DNA of 64,000 nt. Source: Rhizobium sp. 2MFCol3.1 (GTDB taxonomy: Bacteria > Pseudomonadota > Alphaproteobacteria > Rhizobiales > Rhizobiaceae). The DNA is taken from assembly GCF_000377565.1 (NCBI RefSeq), contig NZ_KB898375.1:1-64000 (forward strand), written 5' to 3'. The position numbers and the translations under genes were made by a program. The notes beneath the pieces are model-generated. The model saw only the letters and a list, made by a program, of their open reading frames with translations, ran no database searches and was not told the origin of the DNA. This document shows, in pieces, positions 42,849 through 51,414 of this stretch (positions within the stretch are counted from its first letter, which is position 1; each line of letters begins with the position of its first letter).

Positions 42849-43616
42849 ATGACGGACAGGTTGAAGGGCAAGATCGCGATTATCTCGGGCGGAGCGACCG
42901 GCATGGGCGGAGCGGCGTCGCGGTTGTTTGCGGCGGAGGGCGCGAAGGTCGCGATCATCGATCGCAATGGCGAGGCGGCGGCTGAGACGGTGCGTGACAT
43001 CCGCGCAGCAGGTGGCGAGGCCGATTTCTGGACGGCGGATGTGTCCGACGAGACGGCGGTGAACACAGCCGTAGCGGACATCGAGGCGCGCTACGGCGCG
43101 GTGACCGTGCTCTTCAACCATGCCGGCACGATCGTCATCAAGCCGTTCCTTGAGACGACGCTTGAGGAGTGGGACTGGCTGCATGCCGTCAACGTGCGCT
43201 CGATGTTCCTGATGACCAAGGCGGTGCTGCCGAAGATGATTGCGGCAGGTGGCGGCTCGATCGTCTGCACCTCGTCGATCTCGGCTGTCGCCGCGACGCC
43301 GATGGAGGTGCTCTACGACACGACCAAGGGGGCCGTGCACATGTTCGCGCGTGCCATCGCCGTCGAGTTCCGCGACCGCAACATCCGCTGCAACGCAGTC
43401 TGCCCCGGCTTCATCCGCACGCCACACGGCCTTCGTGAGGTGGCCGACCTGCAAAAACTCGGCGTCGACGTCTCGGATGCCGCGATCGCCGCGCAGCAGG
43501 GACGGATCGGCGAGCCGGAGGATGTGGCGCGGGCGGCACTTTATTTGGCGAGCGATGAGTCGAGCTTCGTCAACGGCGCGCATCTGTTCGTCGATAACGG
43601 GTTTACGGCGATGTGA
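42849..43616 (+). CDS. SDR-family oxidoreductase
   Basis: The 255-residue short-chain dehydrogenase has the cofactor motif SGGATGMGGAASRLFAAEG, the structural FNHAGTI (usually NNAG), the catalytic Ser in CTSSISAVAATP and the Tyr-x3-Lys in LYDTTKGAVHMFAR. An Asp after beta-2 (IIDRNGE) favours NAD over NADP. VCPGFIRTPHGL is the usual substrate loop. The substrate is unknown. It is a single gene with GGGACGAG upstream. Confidence 0.92.
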   Translation: MTDRLKGKIAIISGGATGMGGAASRLFAAEGAKVAIIDRNGEAAAETVRDIRAAGGEADFWTADVSDETAVNTAVADIEARYGAVTVLFNHAGTIVIKPFLETTLEEWDWLHAVNVRSMFLMTKAVLPKMIAAGGGSIVCTSSISAVAATPMEVLYDTTKGAVHMFARAIAVEFRDRNIRCNAVCPGFIRTPHGLREVADLQKLGVDVSDAAIAAQQGRIGEPEDVARAALYLASDESSFVNGAHLFVDNGFTAM

Positions 43617-43694
43617 TTGCTGGGGCGGCGGCGCTTGATGGGCGGCCGGTGGCTGCGTCTCGACCAAGTCGCAGAGGTCGATTATATTGGCGAC

Positions 43695-44003
43695 ATGGAC
43701 AAGGATCAGGTCATAGCGATCATTCGCAAGCATGAGGACGCGCTCAGGGCTGAGGGCGTTCTCGGGCTTTCGCTGTTTGGCTCGGTCGCCCGCGGCGAAG
43801 CGACAGCGGAGTCCGACATCGATGTCATCGTTGAGCTTACGGACGAAGTGCTGCATTCCGGCTTCGGATATTTCGGGACGCTCTATCGTCTCAAAGAAAG
43901 ACTTGAAGATATCACCGGCCGGCCTGTCGACGTCATCTCGGAACCGATCGAGAAACCTCGCCTCGCCAAAGAGATCGAAAGAGACCGCCAAGTTGCCTTC
44001 TAG
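43695..44003 (+). CDS. MNT-domain antitoxin (minimal nucleotidyltransferase)
   Basis: The 102-residue protein has the nucleotidyltransferase signature LSLFGSVARGEATAESDIDV (GSxARGxxxxxSDxD) with the second Asp pair intact, and PVDVISEP later. In HEPN-MNT modules this enzyme adds AMP groups to the HEPN toxin and so silences it. The ATG at 43695 starts the domain. Its end overlaps the HEPN gene by eleven bases. Confidence 0.88.
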   Translation: MDKDQVIAIIRKHEDALRAEGVLGLSLFGSVARGEATAESDIDVIVELTDEVLHSGFGYFGTLYRLKERLEDITGRPVDVISEPIEKPRLAKEIERDRQVAF

Positions 44004-44349
44004 CAAACCATGGCTCCGTCTGGCCGACATCACCGACAATGGTCGAAAGATATTGGCCTATACCGAAGGCATGACCTACGCTGAGTTCGTTGCCAACGAG
44101 ATGGCTGCGGACGCGAGCGAGCGCTGTATCTCGCGCATTTCGGAGGCTGCGGTCAAACTCGGCAGCTTCGCCGAAGAGCTGCTTCCCGGCCACGACTGGC
44201 AAGCGATACGCGGCATCGGCAATATCCTTCGCCACGACTATGAAGACGTCATGCTGCCGCGTATCTGGGAGCTGATTGAAAAGAATATCCGCCCACTTCT
44301 CAGAGATATAGAATTGGCGATCGAAGCTCACGAAGCGGCCGACAAATAA
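43993..44349 (+). CDS. HEPN-domain ribonuclease toxin (DUF86)
   Basis: The 118-residue helical protein shows IRGIGNILRHDYEDVMLPRI, the RNase region of DUF86 HEPN toxins (R...H with a Tyr two residues later, the Tyr that MNT partners modify). AEFVANEMAADASERCISRI is the first-helix pair. The start is the TTG at 43993, inside the MNT gene, so translation is coupled. With the preceding gene it forms a HEPN-MNT toxin-antitoxin pair. Confidence 0.85.
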   Translation: MPSSKPWLRLADITDNGRKILAYTEGMTYAEFVANEMAADASERCISRISEAAVKLGSFAEELLPGHDWQAIRGIGNILRHDYEDVMLPRIWELIEKNIRPLLRDIELAIEAHEAADK

Positions 44350-44379
44350 GCTCACCACTTTCGCCAACGGAGACACCCC

Positions 44380-45300
44380 ATGTCCTTCTTCCCCGGCAAA
44401 GACCCCCTCCCCGGCGATGCCTTTGCCTGCGACGCCATCGAGAACCTGATCATCCCGCGCACCAGCGATATCGGCGGGTTTCAGGTCAGGCGGGCGCTGC
44501 CGACCCGGCAGCGGCGGCTGGTGGGGCCGTTTATCTTTTTCGATCGGATGGGGCCGGCGATCTTGAAGCCGGATGAGGCGCTCGATGTGAAGCCGCATCC
44601 GCATATCGGGTTGTCGACGGTCACCTATCTGTTTGACGGTGAAATCCGGCATCTCGACAGCCTCGGCACCGAGAAGGTGATCCGGCCTGGTGATATCAAC
44701 CTGATGACGGCGGGGCGCGGCATCGTACATTCCGAGCGGACGCCGGATAATCTGCGCGGCCATCCGCTGTTGATGTCCGGGCTGCAGACGTGGCTGGCGC
44801 TGCCCGATGACAAGGAGGAGATCGATCCCTCCTTCGCGCATACGGAAAAGAGCGAGATGCCGGTCATCGACGAACGCGGGGTGCGCGGGCGGGTGGTGAT
44901 CGGCGCGTTCGAGGGCATGACTTCGCCGGTGAGCGTGTTTTCCGACACGCTCTATGCCGATATCAATCTCGATGCCGGCGCGAAGTTCCCGTTCGGCGCC
45001 GCGCATGAGGAGCGGGCAATCTATGTGCTGTCGGGCGAGGTGGTGATCGCGGGCGACCGATTCGCGCCCGATCAGCTGCTGGTGTTCCGTCCGGGTGACG
45101 CGATCACGTTGGAGGGCGGTGCCCAAGGATGTCATCTCATGCTGTTCGGCGGGGCGGCGCTGAACTCGAAGCGCTACATCTGGTGGAACTTCGTTTCCTC
45201 GTCGAAAGAGCGGATCGAAAAGGCCAAGGAAGAGTGGCGCACCGGGCGTTTCGACATCGTTCCGGGGGATGAAGAGGAATTCGTCCCTTTGCCGGAGTAG
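44380..45300 (+). CDS. Pirin family protein
   Basis: The 306-residue bicupin protein has the pirin metal-binding motifs: KPHPHIGLSTVTYLFDGEIR with the first two His, then DINLMTAGRGIVHSERT with the third His and Glu. FGAAHEERAIYVLSGEVVI starts the C-terminal cupin and the end is RFDIVPGDEEEFVPLPE. Bacterial pirins act as quercetinases or regulators; which applies here is unknown. GGAG precedes the ATG. It lies 30 bases after the HEPN toxin and before dxs. Confidence 0.93.
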   Translation: MSFFPGKDPLPGDAFACDAIENLIIPRTSDIGGFQVRRALPTRQRRLVGPFIFFDRMGPAILKPDEALDVKPHPHIGLSTVTYLFDGEIRHLDSLGTEKVIRPGDINLMTAGRGIVHSERTPDNLRGHPLLMSGLQTWLALPDDKEEIDPSFAHTEKSEMPVIDERGVRGRVVIGAFEGMTSPVSVFSDTLYADINLDAGAKFPFGAAHEERAIYVLSGEVVIAGDRFAPDQLLVFRPGDAITLEGGAQGCHLMLFGGAALNSKRYIWWNFVSSSKERIEKAKEEWRTGRFDIVPGDEEEFVPLPE

Positions 45301-45435
45301 CGTTCTCCTCTAGAAAGGATCCTTGCGGTTCTTGAAATCGACTTCTTTCACCGCAACTTATGGCCTAAAGGCTATGTGCCCCAAAACGCCTGGAAAAGAC
45401 GACAAGAACAAGAACGACAAGAAAGAGTGCCTCTC

Positions 45436-47352
45436 GTGACACAACCGCCGAAGACGCCGCTGCTGGACAAGGTCATTTATCCGGCCGACCTCCGAAAGCT
45501 GGAGGATCGCGACCTGCCGCAGCTTGCGCGCGAGGTGCGAGACGAGATGATCGACGCGGTGTCGAAGACGGGCGGACATCTGGGCGCGGGCCTCGGCGTC
45601 GTCGAACTGACGATCGCCATCCACAATGTGTTCAACACGCCCGACGACAAGCTGATCTTCGATGTCGGCCACCAGTGTTATCCGCACAAGATCCTGACCG
45701 GCCGGCGCGACCGCATCCGCACGCTGCGCCAGGAAGGCGGGCTCTCGGGCTTTACCCGCCGCGCCGAAAGCGAATACGACCCCTTTGGCGCAGCGCACTC
45801 CTCGACCTCGATCTCGGCCGGCCTCGGTATGGCCGTTGCGGCGGACCTTTCCGGCTCGAAGCGCAACGTGATCGCAGTGATCGGCGACGGCGCGATGTCG
45901 GCGGGCATGGCCTATGAGGCGCTCAACAATGCGGGCGCGCTCGATGCGCGGCTGATCGTCATCCTCAACGACAACGACATGTCGATCGCGCCGCCGACGG
46001 GCGCCATGAGCGCCTATCTGGCGCGTCTCGCCTCCGGCCGCACCTACATGGGCATGCGCGAAGTCGGCAAGAAGCTGACCAGCTATCTCGGCAAATCGGT
46101 CGATCGCGCCATTACCCGCGCCGTCGAGCATGCGCGCGGTTACGTGACCGGCGGCACCATGTTCGAGGAGATGGGTTTCTATCATATCGGCCCGATCGAC
46201 GGTCATTCCTTCGAGCACCTGCTGCCCGTGCTGCGCAATGTGCGCGATAATGCACATGGACCGGTGCTGATCCATGTCGTCACGCAGAAGGGCAAGGGCT
46301 ATGCGCCGGCGGAAGCCGCCGCAGACAAGTATCACGGCGTCAACAAGTTCGATGTCATCACCGGCGCGCAGGCGAAGGTGAAGCCGAACGCGCCGAGCTA
46401 CACCAATGTATTTGCCGAAGCGCTGGTGCAGGAAGCCGAGCTGGACGACAAGATCGTCGGCATCACCGCCGCCATGCCGAGCGGCACAGGACTGGACAAG
46501 CTGGCAAGCGTATTTCCGTCGCGCTGTTTCGATGTCGGCATCGCCGAGCAGCATGCCGTGACCTTCGCAGCCGGGCTTGCCGCAGAGGGCTACAAGCCGT
46601 TTACAGCACTTTATTCGACCTTCCTGCAGCGCGCCTTCGACCAGGTGGTGCACGACGTGGCGATCCAGGGCCTGCCGGTACGCTTCCCGATCGACCGCGC
46701 CGGCTTCGTCGGCGCCGACGGGCCGACGCATGCGGGCTCGTTCGACACGACTTTCCTGGCGACGTTGCCTGGCTTCGTCGTCATGGCCGCCGCCGACGAG
46801 GCGGAACTAAAGCATATGGTGCGGACCGCGGCCGCCTATGACGCCGGCCCGATCTCCTTCCGCTATCCTCGCGGTGAAGGCGTGGGCGTCGAGATGCCGG
46901 TTCGTGGCGAAATCCTGCAGATCGGCAAGGGCCGTATCGTCAAGGAAGGCACCAAGGTGGCGCTGCTCTCCTTCGGCACGCGCCTGGCGGACTGCATGCT
47001 CGCCGCCGAAGACCTCGATGCTGCGGGCCTTTCGACCACGGTTGCCGATGCTCGCTTCGCCAAGCCGCTCGACCACGACCTGATCCGCCAGCTGGCGCGT
47101 CACCACGAGATGCTGATCACGGTTGAAGAAGGCGCCGTCGGCGGCTTCGGCAGCCATGTGCTGCAGTTCCTGGCGACCGAGGGTCTGCTCGACAACGGGC
47201 TGAAGCTGCGCTCGCTCGTGATGCCCGATCTCTGGGTGGAGCAGGCGAAGCCCGAGGTGATGAACGCGCAGGCGGGGCTCGACCGGGCCGGGATTGTCGG
47301 CACCGTGTTCAAGGCTCTTGGCCGGCCGGCGGCTGTTGGGTTTGCTGGGTAA
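45436..47352 (+). CDS. dxs: 1-deoxy-D-xylulose-5-phosphate synthase
   Basis: The 638-residue thiamine diphosphate enzyme opens the MEP isoprenoid pathway. It shows KTGGHLGAGLGVVELTIAIH, FDVGHQCYPHKILTGR, the ThDP motif IGDGAMSAGMAYEALNNAG, and in the pyrimidine-binding domain FDVGIAEQHAVTFAAGLA. The C-terminal transketolase domain ends with the VEEGAVGGFGSHV block. I use the GTG at 45436 (VTQPPKTPLLDKVIYPADLR); the frame is open 20 codons upstream with unlike composition. It is followed by a large palindromic repeat. Confidence 0.97.
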   Translation: MTQPPKTPLLDKVIYPADLRKLEDRDLPQLAREVRDEMIDAVSKTGGHLGAGLGVVELTIAIHNVFNTPDDKLIFDVGHQCYPHKILTGRRDRIRTLRQEGGLSGFTRRAESEYDPFGAAHSSTSISAGLGMAVAADLSGSKRNVIAVIGDGAMSAGMAYEALNNAGALDARLIVILNDNDMSIAPPTGAMSAYLARLASGRTYMGMREVGKKLTSYLGKSVDRAITRAVEHARGYVTGGTMFEEMGFYHIGPIDGHSFEHLLPVLRNVRDNAHGPVLIHVVTQKGKGYAPAEAAADKYHGVNKFDVITGAQAKVKPNAPSYTNVFAEALVQEAELDDKIVGITAAMPSGTGLDKLASVFPSRCFDVGIAEQHAVTFAAGLAAEGYKPFTALYSTFLQRAFDQVVHDVAIQGLPVRFPIDRAGFVGADGPTHAGSFDTTFLATLPGFVVMAAADEAELKHMVRTAAAYDAGPISFRYPRGEGVGVEMPVRGEILQIGKGRIVKEGTKVALLSFGTRLADCMLAAEDLDAAGLSTTVADARFAKPLDHDLIRQLARHHEMLITVEEGAVGGFGSHVLQFLATEGLLDNGLKLRSLVMPDLWVEQAKPEVMNAQAGLDRAGIVGTVFKALGRPAAVGFAG

Positions 47353-47427
47353 GCGGGTTGGTTGATGGGTTGAGTGAACGCTCGGCCTTTGCGGGTTTGC
47401 TCACTAGGCTAGCTTCGCGCCAGCATT

Positions 47428-47577
47428 ACCCCCCTCTGCCCTGCCGGGCATCTCCCCCACAAGGGGGGAGATCGACTCGCGGCTTGCTCAAAGCCCTACA
47501 GTGAGAGTGGAGCGAGCGGGTAAGCCCAGTCAATCTCCCCACCTGTGGGGGAGATGTCCGGCAGGACAGAGGGGGGT
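47428..47577. repeat. Large inverted-repeat intergenic element (type B)
   Basis: The arms ACCCCCCTCTGCCCTGCCGG...CCCCACAAGGGGGG and their complement (ending GGACAGAGGGGGGT at 47577) enclose about 60 bases. It matches the element at 5229-5387 in both arms, while the middle differs. It sits between the convergent dxs and Atu4866-type genes. Confidence 0.8.
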
Positions 47578-47586
47578 GCCACGGGC

Positions 47587-47964
47587 TCAGCACCAACCAT
47601 GGCTCACACCAACCGTCACCCCATCAATCCTTCCGCACCCATCGCGATAAAACACCATGCCGCCATGATGGAGCACGTCGTCGACGAACTCGCCGTCGGC
47701 GGTGAAGCCGGTGTCGTCCCAGTAGTCGATGTGGCGGCCCCTCACCTCGTAGCGGCCCTGATAGGCACTCTTGACCGTGCCGCGCGCTTCGTCGTAGCGG
47801 CCGTTGGGCAGCAGTTCCTGTCTGATGCGGCCGTCGGCGGTGATCCACATGCCGACATAGGGATGGGTCGAGTCGGGAGATGTTTGCATCTTGATATCCT
47901 TGGCGAAAGCGTTGGCGGCGGCAAGGGTGATCAGCGCTGCCGCGAGGGATTGGCGGATGACCAT
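47587..47964 (-). CDS. Atu4866-family secreted protein
   Basis: The 125-residue protein has a signal peptide (MVIRQSLAAALITLAAANA, cut near FAKDI) and the Atu4866 domain: HPYVGMWITADGRIRQELLP, NGRYDEARGTVKSAYQGRYE and HIDYWDDTGFTADGEF. The domain is a small beta barrel of unknown function, named after an Agrobacterium protein. It starts two bases after the stop of the SDR gene, so the pair forms an operon. Confidence 0.85.
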   Translation of the reverse strand: MVIRQSLAAALITLAAANAFAKDIKMQTSPDSTHPYVGMWITADGRIRQELLPNGRYDEARGTVKSAYQGRYEVRGRHIDYWDDTGFTADGEFVDDVLHHGGMVFYRDGCGRIDGVTVGVSHGWC

Positions 47965-47966
47965 GA

Positions 47967-48704
47967 TCACAACCCCGCATTGGCCGTCGGGCGCACGACG
48001 ATGTCGTTGACGTCGACGTCAGCGGGTTGGTCGATGGCGTAGAGGATGGCGCGGGCGATGGCGTCGGGTTTCAGCGCAACGGCGCGGTAGGCGACCATGG
48101 CTTCGGCGGCGAAGGGTTCGGTGATGGTGTCGGCGAGTTCGGATTCGACCACGCCGGGGTAGACGCAGGTGACGCGCAAGATCTTGTTTTCCTGCCTGAG
48201 GCCATCCGAGATCGCCCGCACCGCGTACTTCGTCGCGCAATAGACCGCCGCTGTCGGCGAGACGGCGAGGCCGCCGACGGAGGAGACGTTGATGATCTGG
48301 CCGGATTGCTGGGCGTTCATGACGGGCAGCACGGCGGCGATGCCATAGAGCACGCCCTTGATGTTGACGTCGATCATCCGGTCCCATTCCTCGACCTTCA
48401 GCGAGGACATCAGCGACAGCGGCATGACGCCGGCATTGTTGACGAGCACATCGACGCGGCCGAACTCGGCAATAGTGGCATCGACGAAGGCCTGCATGTC
48501 GGCGCGGTCGGTGACGTCGAGCGCTCTCGATATCACGACACCACCAGCGGCACGGATTTCCTCGCTCAAAGCGTCCAGGCGGTCGGTTCGGCGCGCGCCG
48601 ATGACCAGCTTTGCGCCGGCGAGGCCCAATTCGCGGGCCGTTGCGGCACCGATGCCGCTGCTGGCGCCTGTGATCAGCACTACCTTGTTGTTCATATCGG
48701 TCAT
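47967..48704 (-). CDS. SDR-family oxidoreductase
   Basis: The 245-residue enzyme is a classical short-chain dehydrogenase: VLITGASSGIGAATARELG, LVNNAGVMPLSL, the catalytic IINVSSVGGLAVSPTAAVYC with Tyr-x3-Lys (YCATK). GARRTDRL after beta-2, with two Arg, favours NADP. It is followed by the Atu4866-type gene and is divergent from an AraC regulator, a common arrangement for stress or xenobiotic-induced reductases. Confidence 0.93.
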   Translation of the reverse strand: MTDMNNKVVLITGASSGIGAATARELGLAGAKLVIGARRTDRLDALSEEIRAAGGVVISRALDVTDRADMQAFVDATIAEFGRVDVLVNNAGVMPLSLMSSLKVEEWDRMIDVNIKGVLYGIAAVLPVMNAQQSGQIINVSSVGGLAVSPTAAVYCATKYAVRAISDGLRQENKILRVTCVYPGVVESELADTITEPFAAEAMVAYRAVALKPDAIARAILYAIDQPADVDVNDIVVRPTANAGL

Positions 48705-48853
48705 GTCTTGCTCCTCAAGCGATCTGTTGACCGAGACAGGATCGCGCCGACGGGACCAGTTGCGGTAGACGGCTTTTCCGGAATTCTTGCACGATCCTCC
48801 GAAATGGAATGTTGCCCCTTGGCAAAGCGCGCGCGACGGCCGATGCTGGCATC

Positions 48854-49741
48854 ATGGAAACAATCACCAATCTCGCCGCCCTGATCGATCGCCATGCCGG
48901 CATGGATGGAAACTTCGACACCGTGCTGCCGCGCGTCGGCGTTATACGATCCTCGGCGACCACAGAGCCGCTCCATACGCTCTACAAACCTTCCTGCTGC
49001 ATCGTCGCGCAGGGGCGCAAGCGGGCGACGATCGGCGATACCAGCTATATCTATGATGCCGCGCATTATCTCGTGGTTGGCGTCGACCTGCCGGTCATTG
49101 GCGCGGTGATAGAGGCCAGTCCTGACGCGCCCTATCTCTGCCTGCGGCTGGAGTTCGACCGCACGGTTCTGAACGAGATGATCGCGGGTGCACCAGCTCG
49201 CGACGAGAACCCGGCGGCGGCGCGGGTCAGCGAGACGACGCCAAGGCTGATCGATGCGGCGGCGCGTCTGCTTGGTCTCCTCGATGCGCCCGAGGATGCG
49301 CCGGTCCTGGCGCCGCTTATCGAGCGTGAGGTCCTGCATCGGCTGATATCGGGACCGCAGGGCGGGCTGATCCGGCAGATCGCCAGCGGCGAGAGCCGGC
49401 TGAACCAGATCGGCCGCGCGGTGGATTATGTCTGCCGCAATTTCGGGAGCCCGTTCGCGATCGAGGAACTGGCCGATATCGCCGGCATGAGCTCGTCATC
49501 CTTCTACGAGCATTTTCGCGCCGCGATGGCGATGAGCCCGCTGCAATTCCGCACCCAGATCCGCCTGCAGGAAGCGCGGCGGCTGATGATCGTAGAGGGC
49601 ATGACGGCGGCCGAGGCGGGGTTTCGCGTCGGATATGACAGCCCCTCGCAGTTCAACCGCGATTATGTCCGGGTGCACAAGGAGACGCCGAAGCGGGATG
49701 TGGCGCGGATGCGCACGTCTCCGAGCCTTTCCGGATACTAG
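48854..49741 (+). CDS. AraC-family regulator (AraC_N type)
   Basis: The 295-residue protein has the N-terminal AraC_N domain (PF06719-like: YKPSCCIVAQGRKRATIGDT, YDAAHYLVVGVDLPVIGAVI) and a C-terminal AraC helix-turn-helix pair (FAIEELADIAGMSSSSFYEH and MTAAEAGFRVGYDSPSQFNR). Such regulators are usually divergent from the oxidoreductase they control, here the SDR at 48704. The ATG at 48854 is chosen; an upstream frame adds 15 residues. The stop lies inside an 18-bp tandem duplication. Confidence 0.9.
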   Translation: METITNLAALIDRHAGMDGNFDTVLPRVGVIRSSATTEPLHTLYKPSCCIVAQGRKRATIGDTSYIYDAAHYLVVGVDLPVIGAVIEASPDAPYLCLRLEFDRTVLNEMIAGAPARDENPAAARVSETTPRLIDAAARLLGLLDAPEDAPVLAPLIEREVLHRLISGPQGGLIRQIASGESRLNQIGRAVDYVCRNFGSPFAIEELADIAGMSSSSFYEHFRAAMAMSPLQFRTQIRLQEARRLMIVEGMTAAEAGFRVGYDSPSQFNRDYVRVHKETPKRDVARMRTSPSLSGY

Positions 49742-49762
49742 GACCTGTCCGGATACTAGGAC
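49730..49762. repeat. Tandem duplication across the AraC stop codon
   Basis: TCCGGATACTAGGAC occurs at 49730-49744 and again at 49748-49762, an 18-base period. The TAG in the first copy is the stop of the AraC gene. The second copy reaches the stop region of the convergent Ca2+/H+ exchanger gene (stop at 49756-49758). Confidence 0.8.
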
Positions 49763-50943
49763 GCGGCGGGCGGCAGCAGGAACAGTGTCAGGCCGAATAT
49801 GGCGTAGACGGCGAGCGCCAGCACGCCGACATACCAAGCGCCGCGCCCGCCATTGGAGAGCAGTGCCGCGGCCATCATGGCGAGGAACATCATGGCCACC
49901 GCGCCCGGCCAGAACTGCAGCGACATGGGCTCGGGGCCGATGAAATAGCTGACTATCACGAGGACGGGGGCGACGAAGAGCGCGATCTGCGAGGCGCTAC
50001 CGAGCGCGATGCCGACGCTGAGATCGAGCCGGTTGGCGCGGGCGGCCGAGAAGGCCGCGGTCATTTCCGCCGCGGCACCCACGAGCGCCACGACGATGAA
50101 GCCGACGAAGGCGGGCGTCATGCCCATCTTCTTGGCCGCCGCCTGCACCGAGCCGACGAAGACTTCGCTGATCAGCGCCACGAAGAGCGTCACCACGACG
50201 AGGATGATGATGCTGGTCGAAAGCCCCCAGCCGCCATGGTGCTCCTCGGCCTCGCCGACGCTGGCGAAGAGTTCGCGGTGGGTCTTCAGCGAAAACAGCA
50301 TGCCCATGGCGTAGACGGCGATCAGGATCACGGCGAGGCCGAGGCTGAGCGCCTGCACCATCTCCGGCCCCTGATCGGCACGGCTGACAAGCGAGGGGAC
50401 GAACAGGGCGACGGTTGCCAGAAAGAGCAGCGACGCCTGGAAGCGGGCGCTGACGCGATTGAATTCCTGCAGGTGATGCTTGAGGCCGCCAAGCAGGAAG
50501 GAGCCGCCGAGCATGAACAGCGTGTTGGTGACGATGGCGCCGGCGATCGAGGCCTTGACCAGCAGATATTGCCCGGCCTGGAGGGCGGCGAGCGAGATGA
50601 CGAGTTCGGTGAGGTTGCCAAGCGTGGCGTTCAACAGGCCGCCGACGGCGTCACCCGTACGGGCGGAGACGGCTTCCGTTGCGCGGCTGAGCAGGGCCGC
50701 GAGTGGGATGATCGCCAACACCGAGAGGATGAAGAGCAGCGTGTGGGACTCTGGCGCCGCCATATCGGTCAGGATCACCACTGGCACGAAGACGAGGAGT
50801 GTCAGGAGCGGCGCGGCGCGAAGCTCCGCCATTGCCGCCTCGATCAACCCCGAAGGCCCATGTTTGCGCTGAACATTCTGCACGGCGGGCTCCATCCGGA
50901 TTTTCGCGCGGATGAGCATAGGGGCTTGGCCGTCGGCCTGCAT
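49756..50943 (-). CDS. cax: Calcium/proton exchanger (CaCA family, Cax type)
   Basis: The protein of up to 395 residues has eleven helices in two homologous halves. The alpha repeats are visible as GGLLNATLGNLTELVISLAA and VGAAAEMTAAFSAARANRLD, each with the essential Glu, separated by an acidic-His loop (SVGEAEEHHGG). It exports Ca2+ or other divalent cations against protons. The start is uncertain: ATGs at 50943, 50919 and 50895 are all possible and none has a strong binding site. Confidence 0.92.
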   Translation of the reverse strand: MQADGQAPMLIRAKIRMEPAVQNVQRKHGPSGLIEAAMAELRAAPLLTLLVFVPVVILTDMAAPESHTLLFILSVLAIIPLAALLSRATEAVSARTGDAVGGLLNATLGNLTELVISLAALQAGQYLLVKASIAGAIVTNTLFMLGGSFLLGGLKHHLQEFNRVSARFQASLLFLATVALFVPSLVSRADQGPEMVQALSLGLAVILIAVYAMGMLFSLKTHRELFASVGEAEEHHGGWGLSTSIIILVVVTLFVALISEVFVGSVQAAAKKMGMTPAFVGFIVVALVGAAAEMTAAFSAARANRLDLSVGIALGSASQIALFVAPVLVIVSYFIGPEPMSLQFWPGAVAMMFLAMMAAALLSNGGRGAWYVGVLALAVYAIFGLTLFLLPPAAS

Positions 50944-51063
50944 TGCGTGTGATCAACGCTGCGCCGATATGGCTGCCTTTCCCCCGAAGGATTGATCCTG
51001 CGCAATGCGGAACGTGACGTGCCTGCTAGTTTGGCCGGGATGAAAGCGAGGGGTGTGGTTGGA

Positions 51064-51324
51064 ATGCAGTCAGGAGCAGTGAGCGGCGTGCGGTACATCG
51101 TTGTGCCGAGCCGCCTTGGGCTTGTTAACGTCATCGACCGGGCGACGGGCCTGCCTGTCGAGGCCGGGGTGACGGCTGTGCTGCTTGAACCGCACGAAGC
51201 GAGGGAACTTGTGCGGTGGCTGCTGCGTCGGGCGCATGCAGAAGGCATTCGAGCGCATGCTGAAGGCAGTCGGGCGCGCGCCGAAAGCAACGACGCTGGC
51301 GAGTGTTCATCGCGCGCCGCTTGA
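51064..51324 (+). CDS. Small hypothetical protein with heptapeptide repeats
   Basis: The 86-residue frame starts MQSGAVSGVRYIVVPSRLGL after GAGGGGTGTGG and contains VIDRATGLPVEAGVTAVLLE, which looks like a small beta-rich domain. Its C-terminus is three tandem heptads (RAHAEGI, RAHAEGS, RARAESN). Earlier starts at 50992 and 51040 are possible. I do not recognise a family, and the coding status is likely but not sure. Confidence 0.5.
   Translation: MQSGAVSGVRYIVVPSRLGLVNVIDRATGLPVEAGVTAVLLEPHEARELVRWLLRRAHAEGIRAHAEGSRARAESNDAGECSSRAA
51229..51291 (+). repeat. Three tandem 21-bp units inside a small gene
   Basis: The units start CGGGCGCATGCAGAAGGC, CGAGCGCATGCTGAAGGC and CGGGCGCGCGCCGAAAGC. 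The first two are closely alike and the third has diverged. They encode the heptads of the small protein in frame. Confidence 0.7.
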
Positions 51325-51414
51325 AGCGTGCCGGTCTGCCGGCTCGCGCGTGGGCGGAGCGCGGCGGAGATCGTTGCGCAGTATTGATATTGACCCACAT
51401 CCATTGGAGGTCCG

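Noticed and set aside
5229..47577. Idea that the near-identical repeats beside ispH and dxs co-regulate the isoprenoid pathway
   Set aside because: The repeat at 47428 lies after dxs between convergent genes, and such elements are scattered in rhizobial genomes. Two copies near pathway genes are best explained by chance.
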